Below, in pieces: positions 22,769 to 30,657 of a stretch of 61,573 bases of DNA. The translations under genes and the position numbers were made by a program. The first letter of the stretch is position 1, and the number at the start of each line of letters is the position of its first letter. The notes below the pieces were generated by a model. That model did no database searches. It saw only the letters and a program-made list of their open reading frames with translations, and was not told the origin of the DNA. Where the stretch lies: NCBI RefSeq assembly GCF_039523435.1, contig NZ_BAAAFH010000021.1, positions 1 to 61,573 of the forward strand. Direction: 5' to 3'. Source of the stretch: Wandonia haliotis. GTDB taxonomy: Bacteria; Bacteroidota; Bacteroidia; Flavobacteriales_D; Crocinitomicaceae.

Positions 22769-22951
22769 TACTTCTAGTTTTATTGAAATTTCATGTTTTT
22801 CAATCATTTTTAATTGTGCTACTTGCTCCAAATCTTCTAGTAAAAAGTTAGAAGTTTCCCCGCTTGAGGTCACCAGATGGGACAAATGAGTAAAATAGCT
22901 TGTTTGTCCCTTTTTTATTTCCTTGAAACTTCCACTATACCTGAAAATCAT
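22766..22951 (-). CDS. small minus-strand ORF converging on attC-like site 9
   Basis: 61 residues from ATG 22951. The last 30 residues (GETSNFLLEDLEQ.. IEKHEISIKLEV) match the remnant at 11066-11262 almost exactly. Relative to that copy it carries an in-frame insert of about 48 bp whose ends can pair (GGGACAA with TTGTCCC). The stop codon overlaps the end of site 9. Conservation in two places with synonymous and conservative changes suggests a real protein tail. Function unknown, and the true start may be further upstream. Confidence 0.4.
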   Translation of the reverse strand: MIFRYSGSFKEIKKGQTSYFTHLSHLVTSSGETSNFLLEDLEQVAQLKMIEKHEISIKLEV

Positions 22952-23157
22952 TGCTACAACCTCGTTAATTTTTGTGGTTCAAACTTAGTTTTTTAACTAT
23001 CCAGTAGGATCGTTAAAAATAATGTTTTTGATATATTTGGTTTAATAACAAGTTATAGGTAAGCAAAACCGAATAATATGAATTGATTAAAACCGCATTA
23101 ATAATTGGTGGAATTGTATACTTGGCTATTTATTAGGTAAAGCAACTGAATAAAAAA

Positions 23158-23215
23158 GCTATGCACAATAATGGTAATAAACAATTAGGGCTTAAAATCC
23201 CCAATTGTTCATAGC
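23158..23215 (+). repeat. attC-like or terminator-like palindrome, site 10 (tentative)
   Basis: GCTATGCACAAT (23158-23169) pairs with ATTGTTCATAGC (23204-23215) at 11 of 12 positions, and an inner stem ACAATT..GGG with CCC.AATTGT lies between. CCATTAACTG follows. It lies 53 bp before the metallopeptidase gene. The rest of the 22952-23268 gap is AT-rich with nothing recognised. Confidence 0.4.
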
Positions 23216-23268
23216 CGAGACCATTAACTGTCATATTATTGAAACGTCCATAAAATAGTAGAAATCTA

Positions 23269-24666
23269 ATGAAAGTAAAAATTATCCAGATAATACTCGC
23301 CTTGTTTTTGACAAATTTTGTTTTTTCACAAAATACACCCGAGATTAAAATTACGTACTCAAAATTATTAGCAACATACGACTTTGTTAAACAACTTTCC
23401 AATAATTATCCTGACAATCAATACAAACAGGTTTTTAAAGAATCGGAGTTTAATAAAAAGCACTATAACGATTTAATCAATCAATTAGATACACTAAACA
23501 TTTACGAATCTTACAATTTTCAAGGTTATCCGATTGGTCAAAAAAGACCAGTTATGACGAAATCGCTCATTGAAAGAAATTTAATCCATTCTAAAACTAT
23601 AACTGAATTCAAAAAAAAGACTTTCGGAATTATTCCAAATTCAGAATTGTTACCACTAAGCAACATAATTTCTGAATTTGAGATTGTGTATAATCAACTT
23701 GTTTTCATACCCAATGAAAACGAGTTTGAAACTAAGCTTGATGAGTTAAAAAACTATGTCGCAAAAGCTAATCTTTCTTTTTTCTTTGAAAAAGGACTAA
23801 CCTTTTATAATGCCGATTGGGATATTTCTATTCCGATTGATATTGCCATAATTCCATCCATAAAAGAAAACGGATTTACGGCAACAGCATTTTTGAATAA
23901 TGCTATTAGTGAAGTTCCGCTAAAATTCAAACAAAATGACGTTTTGTTTAGTGTGTTGATGCACGAAATTTATCATTCCGTTTACAATGAACAATCGCTG
24001 GAGCTTAAACAAAAAATAAAAACCTGGTTTGATGACAATCCATCAAAAAATAGTCAATATGCCTACTTACTTTTGAATGAAGCACTGGCAACCGCTTTGG
24101 GAAATGGTTTTGTTTTTGAGCAATTAAACGGAACCACAGATAAAGAAGATTGGTATTTCAATAAATATATCAACTTAATGGCAAAGGAAATTTATCCGCT
24201 CGTTAAGGAATATTTAGATGAAAACAAACCAATAGACAAAAGGTTTATAGATGAATATATTGCCATTTATGATAGGAAATTTTCAGTTTGGCTGAATGAA
24301 TTAGATAATTTATTAACCAACCGTTATGTAATCACGGATAATCCAAACGATTTCAGTTTTTTTAGAAAAAACTACCGTTATTCCAGTATTTCCCAATCGG
24401 AAGTTCCATTAACACAAATTGCCTTGGAACGAATGAAAACCACTCCAATAACAAAAATCATCATCGTTTCTTCTGACCATCAGAATAAATTGGAACTTAT
24501 AAAAAACACGTTTGAAGAACTGAAAAACTGGAAATTCAATTCAAAACAAGAATTTGCTTATCCAATAGATTTAAAAGACAAAACAAAACTGATTATCATT
24601 AACCAACAGAAATCGACTATTGATAAGCTATTTAGCGAGAACTTTAAGGACAAAAAACTTGAATAA
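23269..24666 (+). CDS. exported zinc metallopeptidase-like protein
   Basis: 465 residues with signal peptide MKVKIIQIILALFLTNFVFS. A zinc-protease motif is present: LMHEIYHSVY gives H-E-x-x-H, and NEALATALG about 40 residues later supplies the expected third ligand Glu (gluzincin arrangement). The rest, including a helical N-terminal region and a C-terminal segment TKIIIVSSDHQNKLELIKN, is not recognised. It is probably periplasmic or secreted; substrate unknown. Single-gene unit between site 10 and the half-site at 24676. Confidence 0.72.
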   Translation: MKVKIIQIILALFLTNFVFSQNTPEIKITYSKLLATYDFVKQLSNNYPDNQYKQVFKESEFNKKHYNDLINQLDTLNIYESYNFQGYPIGQKRPVMTKSLIERNLIHSKTITEFKKKTFGIIPNSELLPLSNIISEFEIVYNQLVFIPNENEFETKLDELKNYVAKANLSFFFEKGLTFYNADWDISIPIDIAIIPSIKENGFTATAFLNNAISEVPLKFKQNDVLFSVLMHEIYHSVYNEQSLELKQKIKTWFDDNPSKNSQYAYLLLNEALATALGNGFVFEQLNGTTDKEDWYFNKYINLMAKEIYPLVKEYLDENKPIDKRFIDEYIAIYDRKFSVWLNELDNLLTNRYVITDNPNDFSFFRKNYRYSSISQSEVPLTQIALERMKTTPITKIIIVSSDHQNKLELIKNTFEELKNWKFNSKQEFAYPIDLKDKTKLIIINQQKSTIDKLFSENFKDKKLE

Positions 24667-24675
24667 AAATACGGT

Positions 24676-24703
24676 AGCTAACATCGGCTATAGCAGATAC
24701 GGG
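24676..24703 (+). repeat. attC-like left half, site 11; rest of the 24667-25072 gap
   Basis: After the metallopeptidase stop comes GCTAACATCGGCTATAGCAG, then ATACGGGCTG, typical of the left arms in this window, but no matching right arm was found. A short piece GTTAGTATAT near 24752 resembles the interior of site 6. From about 24800 to 24935 nothing recognisable is present, so this may be an emptied or decayed cassette. Confidence 0.4.
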
Positions 24704-24935
24704 CTGAAGTGTTAAAGTGAAACGTCAGTAGATCTATTCCGCTCGCAGTTAGTATATTTATGAACAGAAAATAACAAATATAATAACGGCTCGCTATTGT
24801 TTGTACCGATTTGAGACTATACACATACGCGGGACCGTCGTAAAACATTAAAATGACCCTTATTTCACAGATTTCAATACTAATTTTTGTTTTGGAGATA
24901 TGGAGACTATTTATTTGGTAAAAAACATTTTATAG

Positions 24936-25066
24936 CAATGGCCATAAGTAATTGCTTGTGTTGGTTAACAAGAAGAATTATTCTTACTTTTAATCTTTAT
25001 CACAAGTAGATAAATCACGAATCTAAAACGCAACTACTCATAGCCAAATACATTGGCAATAATTAA
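24936..25066 (+). repeat. attC-like imperfect palindrome, site 12 (family C)
   Basis: TGGCCATAAGTAATTGC (24939-24955) pairs with GCAACTACTCATAGCCA (25030-25046) at 14 of 17 positions, and CATTGGCAA follows before the next start codon at 25073. The left-arm sequence ..AAGTAATTGC is shared with site 13. Confidence 0.6.
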
Positions 25067-25072
25067 AAAACT

Positions 25073-25636
25073 ATGGGACTAAACATTTCAGGACTTGTAA
25101 TTGACAAGAATTACGAAAATAATATTGCAGAACTTGAGTCTGTTATCGGAGAAAAATTACTTTTTGAAAAAGAAGTAACCTTTGAAGAAGCTCTTGAGAG
25201 TTGGAAAGAAGACACATATTGTGATGTATATTTTTCAAAGAACGGAACACTGGTATTATTATCTATGGAAATTGGTGGATTTGAATTTTATGCAAATAAT
25301 CAAACCGCTTTTTCATTCGTTCTGTCGGAAATGACAATGATGTTCACTATTAACTATACAAAAAATGATGAACTCATTCGTTCCATAATGGAATCAGAAG
25401 AAATGAGTGAGGATGAGGGTGAACCATTTGAATTTGAAAAAAATGAAGGTGACAAATCGGAATTAATTTACCATTTGATTGAAAAAACATTGGGAGAATC
25501 TTTTGATGATATCGACTTGGGTGCAAAATGCTTTAGATATTCGTTTAAACAGGAAGAAGAAATCAATACTCAATCGGAAGAGATTAGAACTGAAGAAACT
25601 TATCTAGACAAAAAGCCCTGGTGGAAATTTTGGTAA
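25073..25636 (+). CDS. acidic protein of unknown function, C-terminal PWWKFW tail
   Basis: 187 residues, strongly acidic, no signal peptide. Features: MGLNISGLVIDKNYENNIAE at the N-terminus, a central hydrophobic beta-rich part (GTLVLLSMEIGGFEFYANNQ), a Glu-rich stretch and a terminal KPWWKFW tail. Similar WWKFW-type tails end many small Bacteroidota proteins of unknown role. No domain name can be given. Single-gene unit between sites 12 and 13. The SMI/immunity-like composition is noted without claim. Confidence 0.55.
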   Translation: MGLNISGLVIDKNYENNIAELESVIGEKLLFEKEVTFEEALESWKEDTYCDVYFSKNGTLVLLSMEIGGFEFYANNQTAFSFVLSEMTMMFTINYTKNDELIRSIMESEEMSEDEGEPFEFEKNEGDKSELIYHLIEKTLGESFDDIDLGAKCFRYSFKQEEEINTQSEEIRTEETYLDKKPWWKFW

Positions 25637-25648
25637 AGAATAACTATT

Positions 25649-25777
25649 GCCAACAATGACCACAAGTAATTGCCTGTTCCCGCCAACTCTGAGAATCCGT
25701 AAGGATTTTCAGTTGGTTGTGTATCTGCAAAGTTAAATGATGAACTATGTAACTACTAGTAAAACAGGGTGTTATGC
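25649..25777 (+). repeat. attC-like imperfect palindrome, site 13 (family C)
   Basis: Begins GCCAACAATG directly after the preceding gene and ends GTTATGC (25771-25777). A strong internal hairpin pairs CCAACT..GAGAATCC (25683-25698) with GGATTTTC..TTGG. The outer arms ACAAGTAATTGC and GTAACTACTAGT pair imperfectly. Confidence 0.6.
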
Positions 25778-25789
25778 ATAAGTTTGAAT

Positions 25790-25866
25790 AAGTGAAAATT
25801 TAGAACCCTTATTTAGCAGAAAAGTTAGTGGGTAAAATCCGCTACTTTTTATATTCAGAATCGTTG
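25790..25866 (+). repeat. 3' half of family B attC-like site, site 14
   Basis: GTTAGTGGGTAAAATCCGCT and ACTTTTTATAT.. match the right half of sites 3 and 5 (AAAATCCGCTACTTTTCATAT). It ends GAATCGTTG (GTTG 25863-25866), 18 bp before the next gene. The left half is missing, suggesting recombination that joined site 13 to a family B end. Confidence 0.5.
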
Positions 25867-25883
25867 TACCTAAATTTGAGAGA

Positions 25884-26321
25884 ATGATCAAAAAAATAAA
25901 CAAATATTGGAATTGGAAAGGGTTTAATGCAATTGAAATTGTTCAGACGAATGACTTTGGTAACGTGATTTTTACAACGGATACAGGTGAGTATTGGAGA
26001 ATTTGCCCCGAAGAGGTAAGTTGTGAAAAGGTTGCAGAATCGAAATCGGAATTTGATAAACTTTTGATTAATCCTGAATTTGTAGAAGATTGGGAAATGA
26101 CCAATCTTGTAGAAATAGCAAAATCGGGACTCGGAGAATTAATGGAAAACCAGAAATACTGTTTGAAAATTCCAGCGGTTATCGGTGGGGAATATGAAAA
26201 GTCTAATATTGGAAAAATAAGCTTTACGGAATTGATTTCTTTTACAGGAGATTTAGGATTTCAAATAAGCGAATTGAAGGACGGACAGAAAATTGAACTC
26301 AATATAACAAACCTGGAATGA
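25884..26321 (+). CDS. DUF1851/Tdi1-like protein
   Basis: 145 residues, soluble. The C-terminal half, ENQKYCLKIPAVIGGEYEKS, then NIGKISFTELISFTGDLGFQ and ISELKDGQKIELNI, matches the T6SS immunity Tdi1/DUF1851-type domain. The N-terminal half (KGFNAIEIVQTNDFGNVIFT) is the matching GAD-side region. It would be a stand-alone immunity-type gene, like 14957-15532, and is the last gene of the cassette-like region. No attC-like site follows it. Identification is moderate; toxin partner unknown. Confidence 0.6.
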   Translation: MIKKINKYWNWKGFNAIEIVQTNDFGNVIFTTDTGEYWRICPEEVSCEKVAESKSEFDKLLINPEFVEDWEMTNLVEIAKSGLGELMENQKYCLKIPAVIGGEYEKSNIGKISFTELISFTGDLGFQISELKDGQKIELNITNLE

Positions 26322-26373
26322 GGCAGTATTGTTAATCACCATGCCATACTACTTTGTGCTTATCACGTCTCAC

Positions 26374-27012
26374 TTACATCAAATCCCCCAACTTCAACTC
26401 CCCATATTGTTTTTTCCCAAAATCGGTGAAATACGGATACAGCATCATCAATAAATTAGTGGTTTGATGACGGATATAGTTGTCATCAACCTTTATATCA
26501 TAAATGAAAGAATTATAAAGCCATGTGTTGCTGAACCCGATCATGTGTTCAATCAAAAACTGTCTTTCGGAGGTGAATTCAAAATCTCTTATAATGCCTT
26601 TCTGGTGTAAATATTCAAACAGAAATTCATACCCTTTGTACCGGCTGGAATAGACACCTTCAAAGTGTGCCTTTATCTTTTCATTGCTGCGAAGGAGATT
26701 GTATAAATCGGTCCAGAAAAAACGATATGCAATCATCCGGTCCAGACTTTTGTACATATCCTGTGCTATGGTTTCAAGTGTTATTTCATGCTCTCCTAAC
26801 TGTTCGATTCTTGCATCAAATGTTTCCACCATCTCAAAATACAAAGCCTCCAGAATATCTTCCCTGGTTTTGAAATGATAGTTCAAATTTCCGGAACTCA
26901 TCTTAAGTTGCAGCGCAATCATCCTGATGGTCACATTGCTGTATCCCATCTCGTTGAATAAGTTCCTTGCTTCGGTTAGTATTTTTGATTTGGTATTTTT
27001 TTTAGTAAACAT
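26374..27012 (-). CDS. TetR/AcrR-family transcriptional repressor
   Basis: 212 residues. The N-terminal HTH is clear (SKILTEARNLFNEMGYSNVT, IALQLKMSSGNLNYHFKTRE), followed by an all-helical ligand-binding domain. It is divergent from the alpha/beta hydrolase at 27131. Between them a 9-bp inverted repeat surrounds a -7 promoter element (27025-27052), the usual arrangement for a TetR repressor controlling its neighbour. The inducer is unknown; it may be the substrate or product of the hydrolase. Confidence 0.88.
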   Translation of the reverse strand: MFTKKNTKSKILTEARNLFNEMGYSNVTIRMIALQLKMSSGNLNYHFKTREDILEALYFEMVETFDARIEQLGEHEITLETIAQDMYKSLDRMIAYRFFWTDLYNLLRSNEKIKAHFEGVYSSRYKGYEFLFEYLHQKGIIRDFEFTSERQFLIEHMIGFSNTWLYNSFIYDIKVDDNYIRHQTTNLLMMLYPYFTDFGKKQYGELKLGDLM

Positions 27013-27024
27013 GTCCTAATTACT

Positions 27025-27052
27025 TATTTTTAGTAAATTTGTCCTAAAAATA
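27025..27052 (+). promoter_or_regulatory. TetR-type operator enclosing -7 promoter element
   Basis: TATTTTTAG (27025-27033) and CTAAAAATA (27044-27052) are perfect inverted repeats separated by 10 bp. The spacer contains TAAATTTG (27034-27041), an exact TAnnTTTG element directed at the hydrolase gene. Repressor binding here would block that promoter and probably also affect the TetR gene starting at 27012. Confidence 0.65.
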
Positions 27053-27130
27053 GAAATAACTTCGAAAACCGGTGATGATAGAAGTACTTCTTGGTTGTAA
27101 AAAGTAGGTGTAATCTCAAAACAATACGGA

Positions 27131-27985
27131 ATGAAATCATTATTTAAATCCGAACAGGGGAAGGCGGAAATAGTTCAACTCTATGATGAAAAACTCAACA
27201 GCCTTAATATGGATGTTGAATCCATACAGGTAAATACAAGTTTCGGGACTACGAATATACTGGTTACCGGAAATGCCGAAAATCCACCCATCATTCTGGT
27301 TCATGGTTCGAACGGTTGTGCGCCGATTGCACTTGAAACCTATCGCAATCTTACTAAATCATACAGAGTTTATGCGGTGGACGTATTGGCGCAACCCAAT
27401 AAGAGCGCTGAGACGCGATTAAGCATGAAAGGGGATGCTTATGGTAAATGGATGAATGAAATCATCGACAAATTGAATCTGGATATTGTTACAATGGCGG
27501 GATTTTCATTTGGTGGTTTAGTAATACTGAAAACGCTTGAATATGACGAGCGCAAAATTAAAGCAGTCTACCTGAGTGCTCCCGCTTATATTGTTAACGG
27601 AAATCCATTAAAAGCTCTGTTCAGGGTTTTTATTCCCATGAAGCGATACATGAGAACAAAAAAGCCAAAGTACGTTGAGAAGTTCCTGGCCGCAGTATTT
27701 ACAGAACGAGACCCGTTTGCGATTGATTTTCTCTCCAGGGTTTTTCTGGCGTTTGAAATGGACTTTACTCCCGTTCCGGTTATTGCTGCTACTAAAGCAA
27801 AGACCATCAAAACACCCATTACAATTTTCGCAGCGAAACACGACATCCTGTTTCCCGGAGAGAAGATGATCAGACGGGCGACAAAAATATTTCCATCGCT
27901 CAAAGAGACCAGATTGTTTGAAGATTCTAAACATGTCCAGAACAAAGCGCAAAATGAACGTATTGAAGAAATAATAATGCAATGA
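27131..27985 (+). CDS. alpha/beta hydrolase
   Basis: 284 residues, cytoplasmic. Canonical elements are the oxyanion region ILVHGSNGCAP, the nucleophile elbow AGFSFGG (Ser), the acid-side strand TIFAAKHDILFPG (Asp) and a C-terminal His in DSKHVQNKAQ. The N-terminal 60 residues (KSEQGKAEIVQLYDEKLNSL) are typical of a Bacteroidota/Firmicutes carboxylesterase-like group. Substrate unknown. Expression is probably controlled by the divergent TetR protein. Confidence 0.86.
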   Translation: MKSLFKSEQGKAEIVQLYDEKLNSLNMDVESIQVNTSFGTTNILVTGNAENPPIILVHGSNGCAPIALETYRNLTKSYRVYAVDVLAQPNKSAETRLSMKGDAYGKWMNEIIDKLNLDIVTMAGFSFGGLVILKTLEYDERKIKAVYLSAPAYIVNGNPLKALFRVFIPMKRYMRTKKPKYVEKFLAAVFTERDPFAIDFLSRVFLAFEMDFTPVPVIAATKAKTIKTPITIFAAKHDILFPGEKMIRRATKIFPSLKETRLFEDSKHVQNKAQNERIEEIIMQ

Positions 27986-28083
27986 AGGTATTCTAGTACC
28001 AGGTGAAAGTTGTACTTTCCAATTGCAGAACAAACCTGCAATATTGCTACTGTATTATCGTTTGTTTAAAAAAGGGGGGTACT

Positions 28084-28476
28084 ATGAGATTAGCACTCGT
28101 CATACCGTTGTTTTCTTTTCTACTATCGTGTGTGTCAACAAAAGATAGTGTTAACAAAGGGATGGATACTCTTGAGCCGAATAACTCAAGTCATTACTTT
28201 TTTTATTCTCTTTCAGGATTTGTTCAAACCTTAGAAACAGGAAAATTGTGCAGTCCTGTACGACTGTTTATTATATTCTCAGTTGATTCAACTGGAAAAG
28301 TGTATGATTCGGACTTTAAGCCTTCTGTGCTTTCCGATGCAGATTGTGAACCTGATTCTGCATATCTTGAAAAGATCAAACTAAAATTTGAAAGTCAAAT
28401 GCCAAATTGGAAACCTGATGCGTTCAACGATAGTATCAGGATGATACGGTATTCCATACCGGTAACGTTTAATTAA
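28084..28476 (+). CDS. small lipoprotein of unknown function
   Basis: About 130 residues. ATG 28084 is chosen because it follows a purine-rich AAAAGGGGGG and starts a lipoprotein signal (MRLALVIPLFSFLLSC with Cys16). The mature part (YFFYSLSGFVQTLETGKLCS, LFIIFSVDSTGKVYDSDFK) resembles a TonB-C-like or carboxypeptidase-associated beta domain only in general form. Lipid anchoring is inferred from the lipobox; no function assigned. Confidence 0.65.
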   Translation: MRLALVIPLFSFLLSCVSTKDSVNKGMDTLEPNNSSHYFFYSLSGFVQTLETGKLCSPVRLFIIFSVDSTGKVYDSDFKPSVLSDADCEPDSAYLEKIKLKFESQMPNWKPDAFNDSIRMIRYSIPVTFN

Positions 28477-28626
28477 ATGTGGTAAATGTCGCATACGAAT
28501 TGGTAGAAGACAGGGGAGTGGTGATGTATTATCCGTTTCTTTTCGATCAGGTTGATACGCTCTTTTTTCAATGTGAAACCAATCATTTATCTTTATCACC
28601 AAACGGATAAAATGAACGTAGAATAA

Positions 28627-29367
28627 ATGCCATTTACATTTTCACATCCGGCAATCATATTGCCGCTGACTTATTTTCCGGGAAAATGGTTTTCATTGAC
28701 AGGGTTAGTAATCGGAAGTCTGGTGCCGGACTTTGAGTATTTTTTACGGATGAACTTAGAAAGTAACTATAGTCATACAATCGGTGGGCTTTTTTGGTTT
28801 GATTTGCCGCTAGGTTTATTACTTGCATTTCTTTTTCATAAGGTCGTTAAGCAAAGTTTATTTGATAATCTTCCGGTTTTTTTTCGGTCACGATTTTCTC
28901 GATTCAGACAATTTCGTTGGAACGAATACTTTAGAAAAAACACGTATGTTGTTATCATATCTCTTTTTATAGGTTCGGTATCCCATCTTTTTTGGGATAG
29001 TTTTACACATGATCAGGGTTATTTCGCAGCTACTATTCCTGTACTTACAAATACAGTAGACTTCTTTGGGGTACAGGTTCCTGTTCTAAAGATATTGCAA
29101 CATACATCTACTTTAATTGGTGGGATTGTAATTGCTTTTGCGATTTATAAGCTTCCTGAAGATAAACAAAGTACAAAAAACGTTGATTGGCAATACTGGA
29201 TAACTATTTGTGCATTATTAGTGGGGGTTGTTACACTACGACTTATTACCGGACTTGATTGGAGGCAGTATGGAAACCTGATTGTGACAGTAATTTCTGC
29301 CACAATCCTGAGTTTAGTTTTAACTCCGGTTATCCTGGGGTATATTAGAAAAACAAGTTTTTCGTAA
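28627..29367 (+). CDS. DUF4184 family membrane protein
   Basis: 246 residues. The N-terminus MPFTFSHPAIILPLTYF and then GLVIGSLVPDFEYFLRM is diagnostic of DUF4184, with SHTIGGLFWFDLPLGLLLAF next. About six membrane helices can be seen, the last near the C-terminus (LIVTVISATILSLVLTPVIL). HP/PD-E-like polar residues in helices resemble metal-dependent membrane hydrolases, but the function of DUF4184 is not established. Preceded by a 150-bp gap without a recognised feature. Confidence 0.82.
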   Translation: MPFTFSHPAIILPLTYFPGKWFSLTGLVIGSLVPDFEYFLRMNLESNYSHTIGGLFWFDLPLGLLLAFLFHKVVKQSLFDNLPVFFRSRFSRFRQFRWNEYFRKNTYVVIISLFIGSVSHLFWDSFTHDQGYFAATIPVLTNTVDFFGVQVPVLKILQHTSTLIGGIVIAFAIYKLPEDKQSTKNVDWQYWITICALLVGVVTLRLITGLDWRQYGNLIVTVISATILSLVLTPVILGYIRKTSFS

Positions 29368-29429
29368 GAATATAAAATTTAGAGAGGGTAAAATAAACTG
29401 CTCAGGATACGCAAAACAAGATAGAAAAT

Positions 29430-30020
29430 ATGACAAGTGAAAATCTGGCAAAGCAAATCGCATTTATAAAAGAGATAGATAAAATTAAATACATCAGGAG
29501 GCGTACCAGGCTGTTTAACAGTGACAGAAATGAAAATGACGCTGAACATAGCTGGCATTTAGCTATGATGGCACTGGTGTTAAGTGACTATTCAGACGCG
29601 GAAGTTGATTTGTTGAAGGTCATAAAAATGGTTCTGATTCACGATATTGTCGAAATTGATGCAGGAGATACGTTTATTTATGATCCGAATAAAAATCATG
29701 AAAATACGGAGGAAGAACTGAAGTCGGCACAACGGATTTTTGGTCTTTTGCCCGAAAAGCAAGCGGCAGAGTTTATTGAAATCTGGACAGAGTTTGAAGA
29801 AGGTGTTTCTGAAGAAGCAAAATTTGCCAGAGCCATGGACAGATTGGAACCGTTGTTGCAGAATACTTCAAACGATGGGGGGACATGGAAAGAATTTGGT
29901 GTGCGTTACCAACAAGTATATGACAAAAAGAAAATAATTCAGGAGGGTTCAAAAGAACTTTGGAGCTATGCGGAGCAGTTGCTCGAAGACAGCGTGAAAA
30001 AGGGAATTTTGGAAAAGTAA
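29430..30020 (+). CDS. HD-domain hydrolase, HDDC2/YfbR-like
   Basis: 196 residues. Metal-binding HD motif residues are visible: NDAEHSWHLAMMA (His40), IHDIVEIDAGD (His71-Asp72) and a later Asp in RAMDRLEPLLQN. Family members hydrolyse deoxynucleoside 5'-monophosphates. Nucleotidase activity is inferred from family. It is followed after 12 bp by an unknown gene, suggesting an operon. Confidence 0.85.
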   Translation: MTSENLAKQIAFIKEIDKIKYIRRRTRLFNSDRNENDAEHSWHLAMMALVLSDYSDAEVDLLKVIKMVLIHDIVEIDAGDTFIYDPNKNHENTEEELKSAQRIFGLLPEKQAAEFIEIWTEFEEGVSEEAKFARAMDRLEPLLQNTSNDGGTWKEFGVRYQQVYDKKKIIQEGSKELWSYAEQLLEDSVKKGILEK

Positions 30021-30032
30021 AACGACAGCACA

Positions 30033-30617
30033 ATGACGGAGAATTTTATCCTTTTAAAAGATGTTCAGCAACAAAGCTTACACGATGTGGTGGTTGAGCT
30101 GGTTCATGCTATGCAAATAAGTAGCGCCGATGTATACACGAATGATACAGAGTCAGAATTCATAATTGCGTTTCCGGAGGGAATAACCAATGAGCTTTTT
30201 GTATTTTTCTATAGTGCACTTATGGCTCCTGATTTGACAAACTCAAAGGATCTGGTGGGATGGTTTTATGCGAATGATGAATTGACGCTCGACAAGGAAA
30301 CGGGAGATTTCAGCCAATTTAGTTCAGAAAGTTATACAAAACTAGTCCAGTTACTTCCTGATGGAGACGATCGGGGGAGTTCACATCAATACGCTATATC
30401 TGAAAATGGAAAAGAGATCCATTTTGGAATGGATGGAACGTACAAAGTGATGCATGAAACGGGGTATCAATTTCAACCGCCCGTTTGGGATGCATCCCGA
30501 TTTGTAAAAATTGCCTCGATCCGTTCGGACCGACAGGAGGAAAAGAAAACGTCAGGTAAAGGATGTTTGCTGGTACTGTCCGCAGTAATCGTTATTTCGT
30601 TATGGTGCATGAGATAG
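30033..30617 (+). CDS. unknown protein with C-terminal membrane anchor
   Basis: 194 residues. There is no N-terminal signal. Residues 1-165 are soluble (HDVVVELVHAMQISSADVYT, FYSALMAPDLTNSKDLVGWF), and the last 18 residues (GCLLVLSAVIVISLWCMR) form one membrane helix preceded by a basic stretch, so the protein is probably tail-anchored with the bulk in the cytoplasm. No family recognised. It lies 12 bp after the HD-domain gene. Confidence 0.6.
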   Translation: MTENFILLKDVQQQSLHDVVVELVHAMQISSADVYTNDTESEFIIAFPEGITNELFVFFYSALMAPDLTNSKDLVGWFYANDELTLDKETGDFSQFSSESYTKLVQLLPDGDDRGSSHQYAISENGKEIHFGMDGTYKVMHETGYQFQPPVWDASRFVKIASIRSDRQEEKKTSGKGCLLVLSAVIVISLWCMR

Positions 30618-30657
30618 TATCATAAGAATTTAAAAGTTCAACAACTAAAAAGAGAAT

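Noticed and set aside
5281..25866. CRISPR array
   Set aside because: The repeats are spaced by whole genes, are palindromic over about 100 bp and diverge into families; there are no short regular spacers and no cas genes.
5281..26330. Presence of an integron integrase or transposase
   Set aside because: All plausible plus- and minus-strand genes in the region were read; none has tyrosine recombinase or transposase features, so mobility can only be inferred from the sites.
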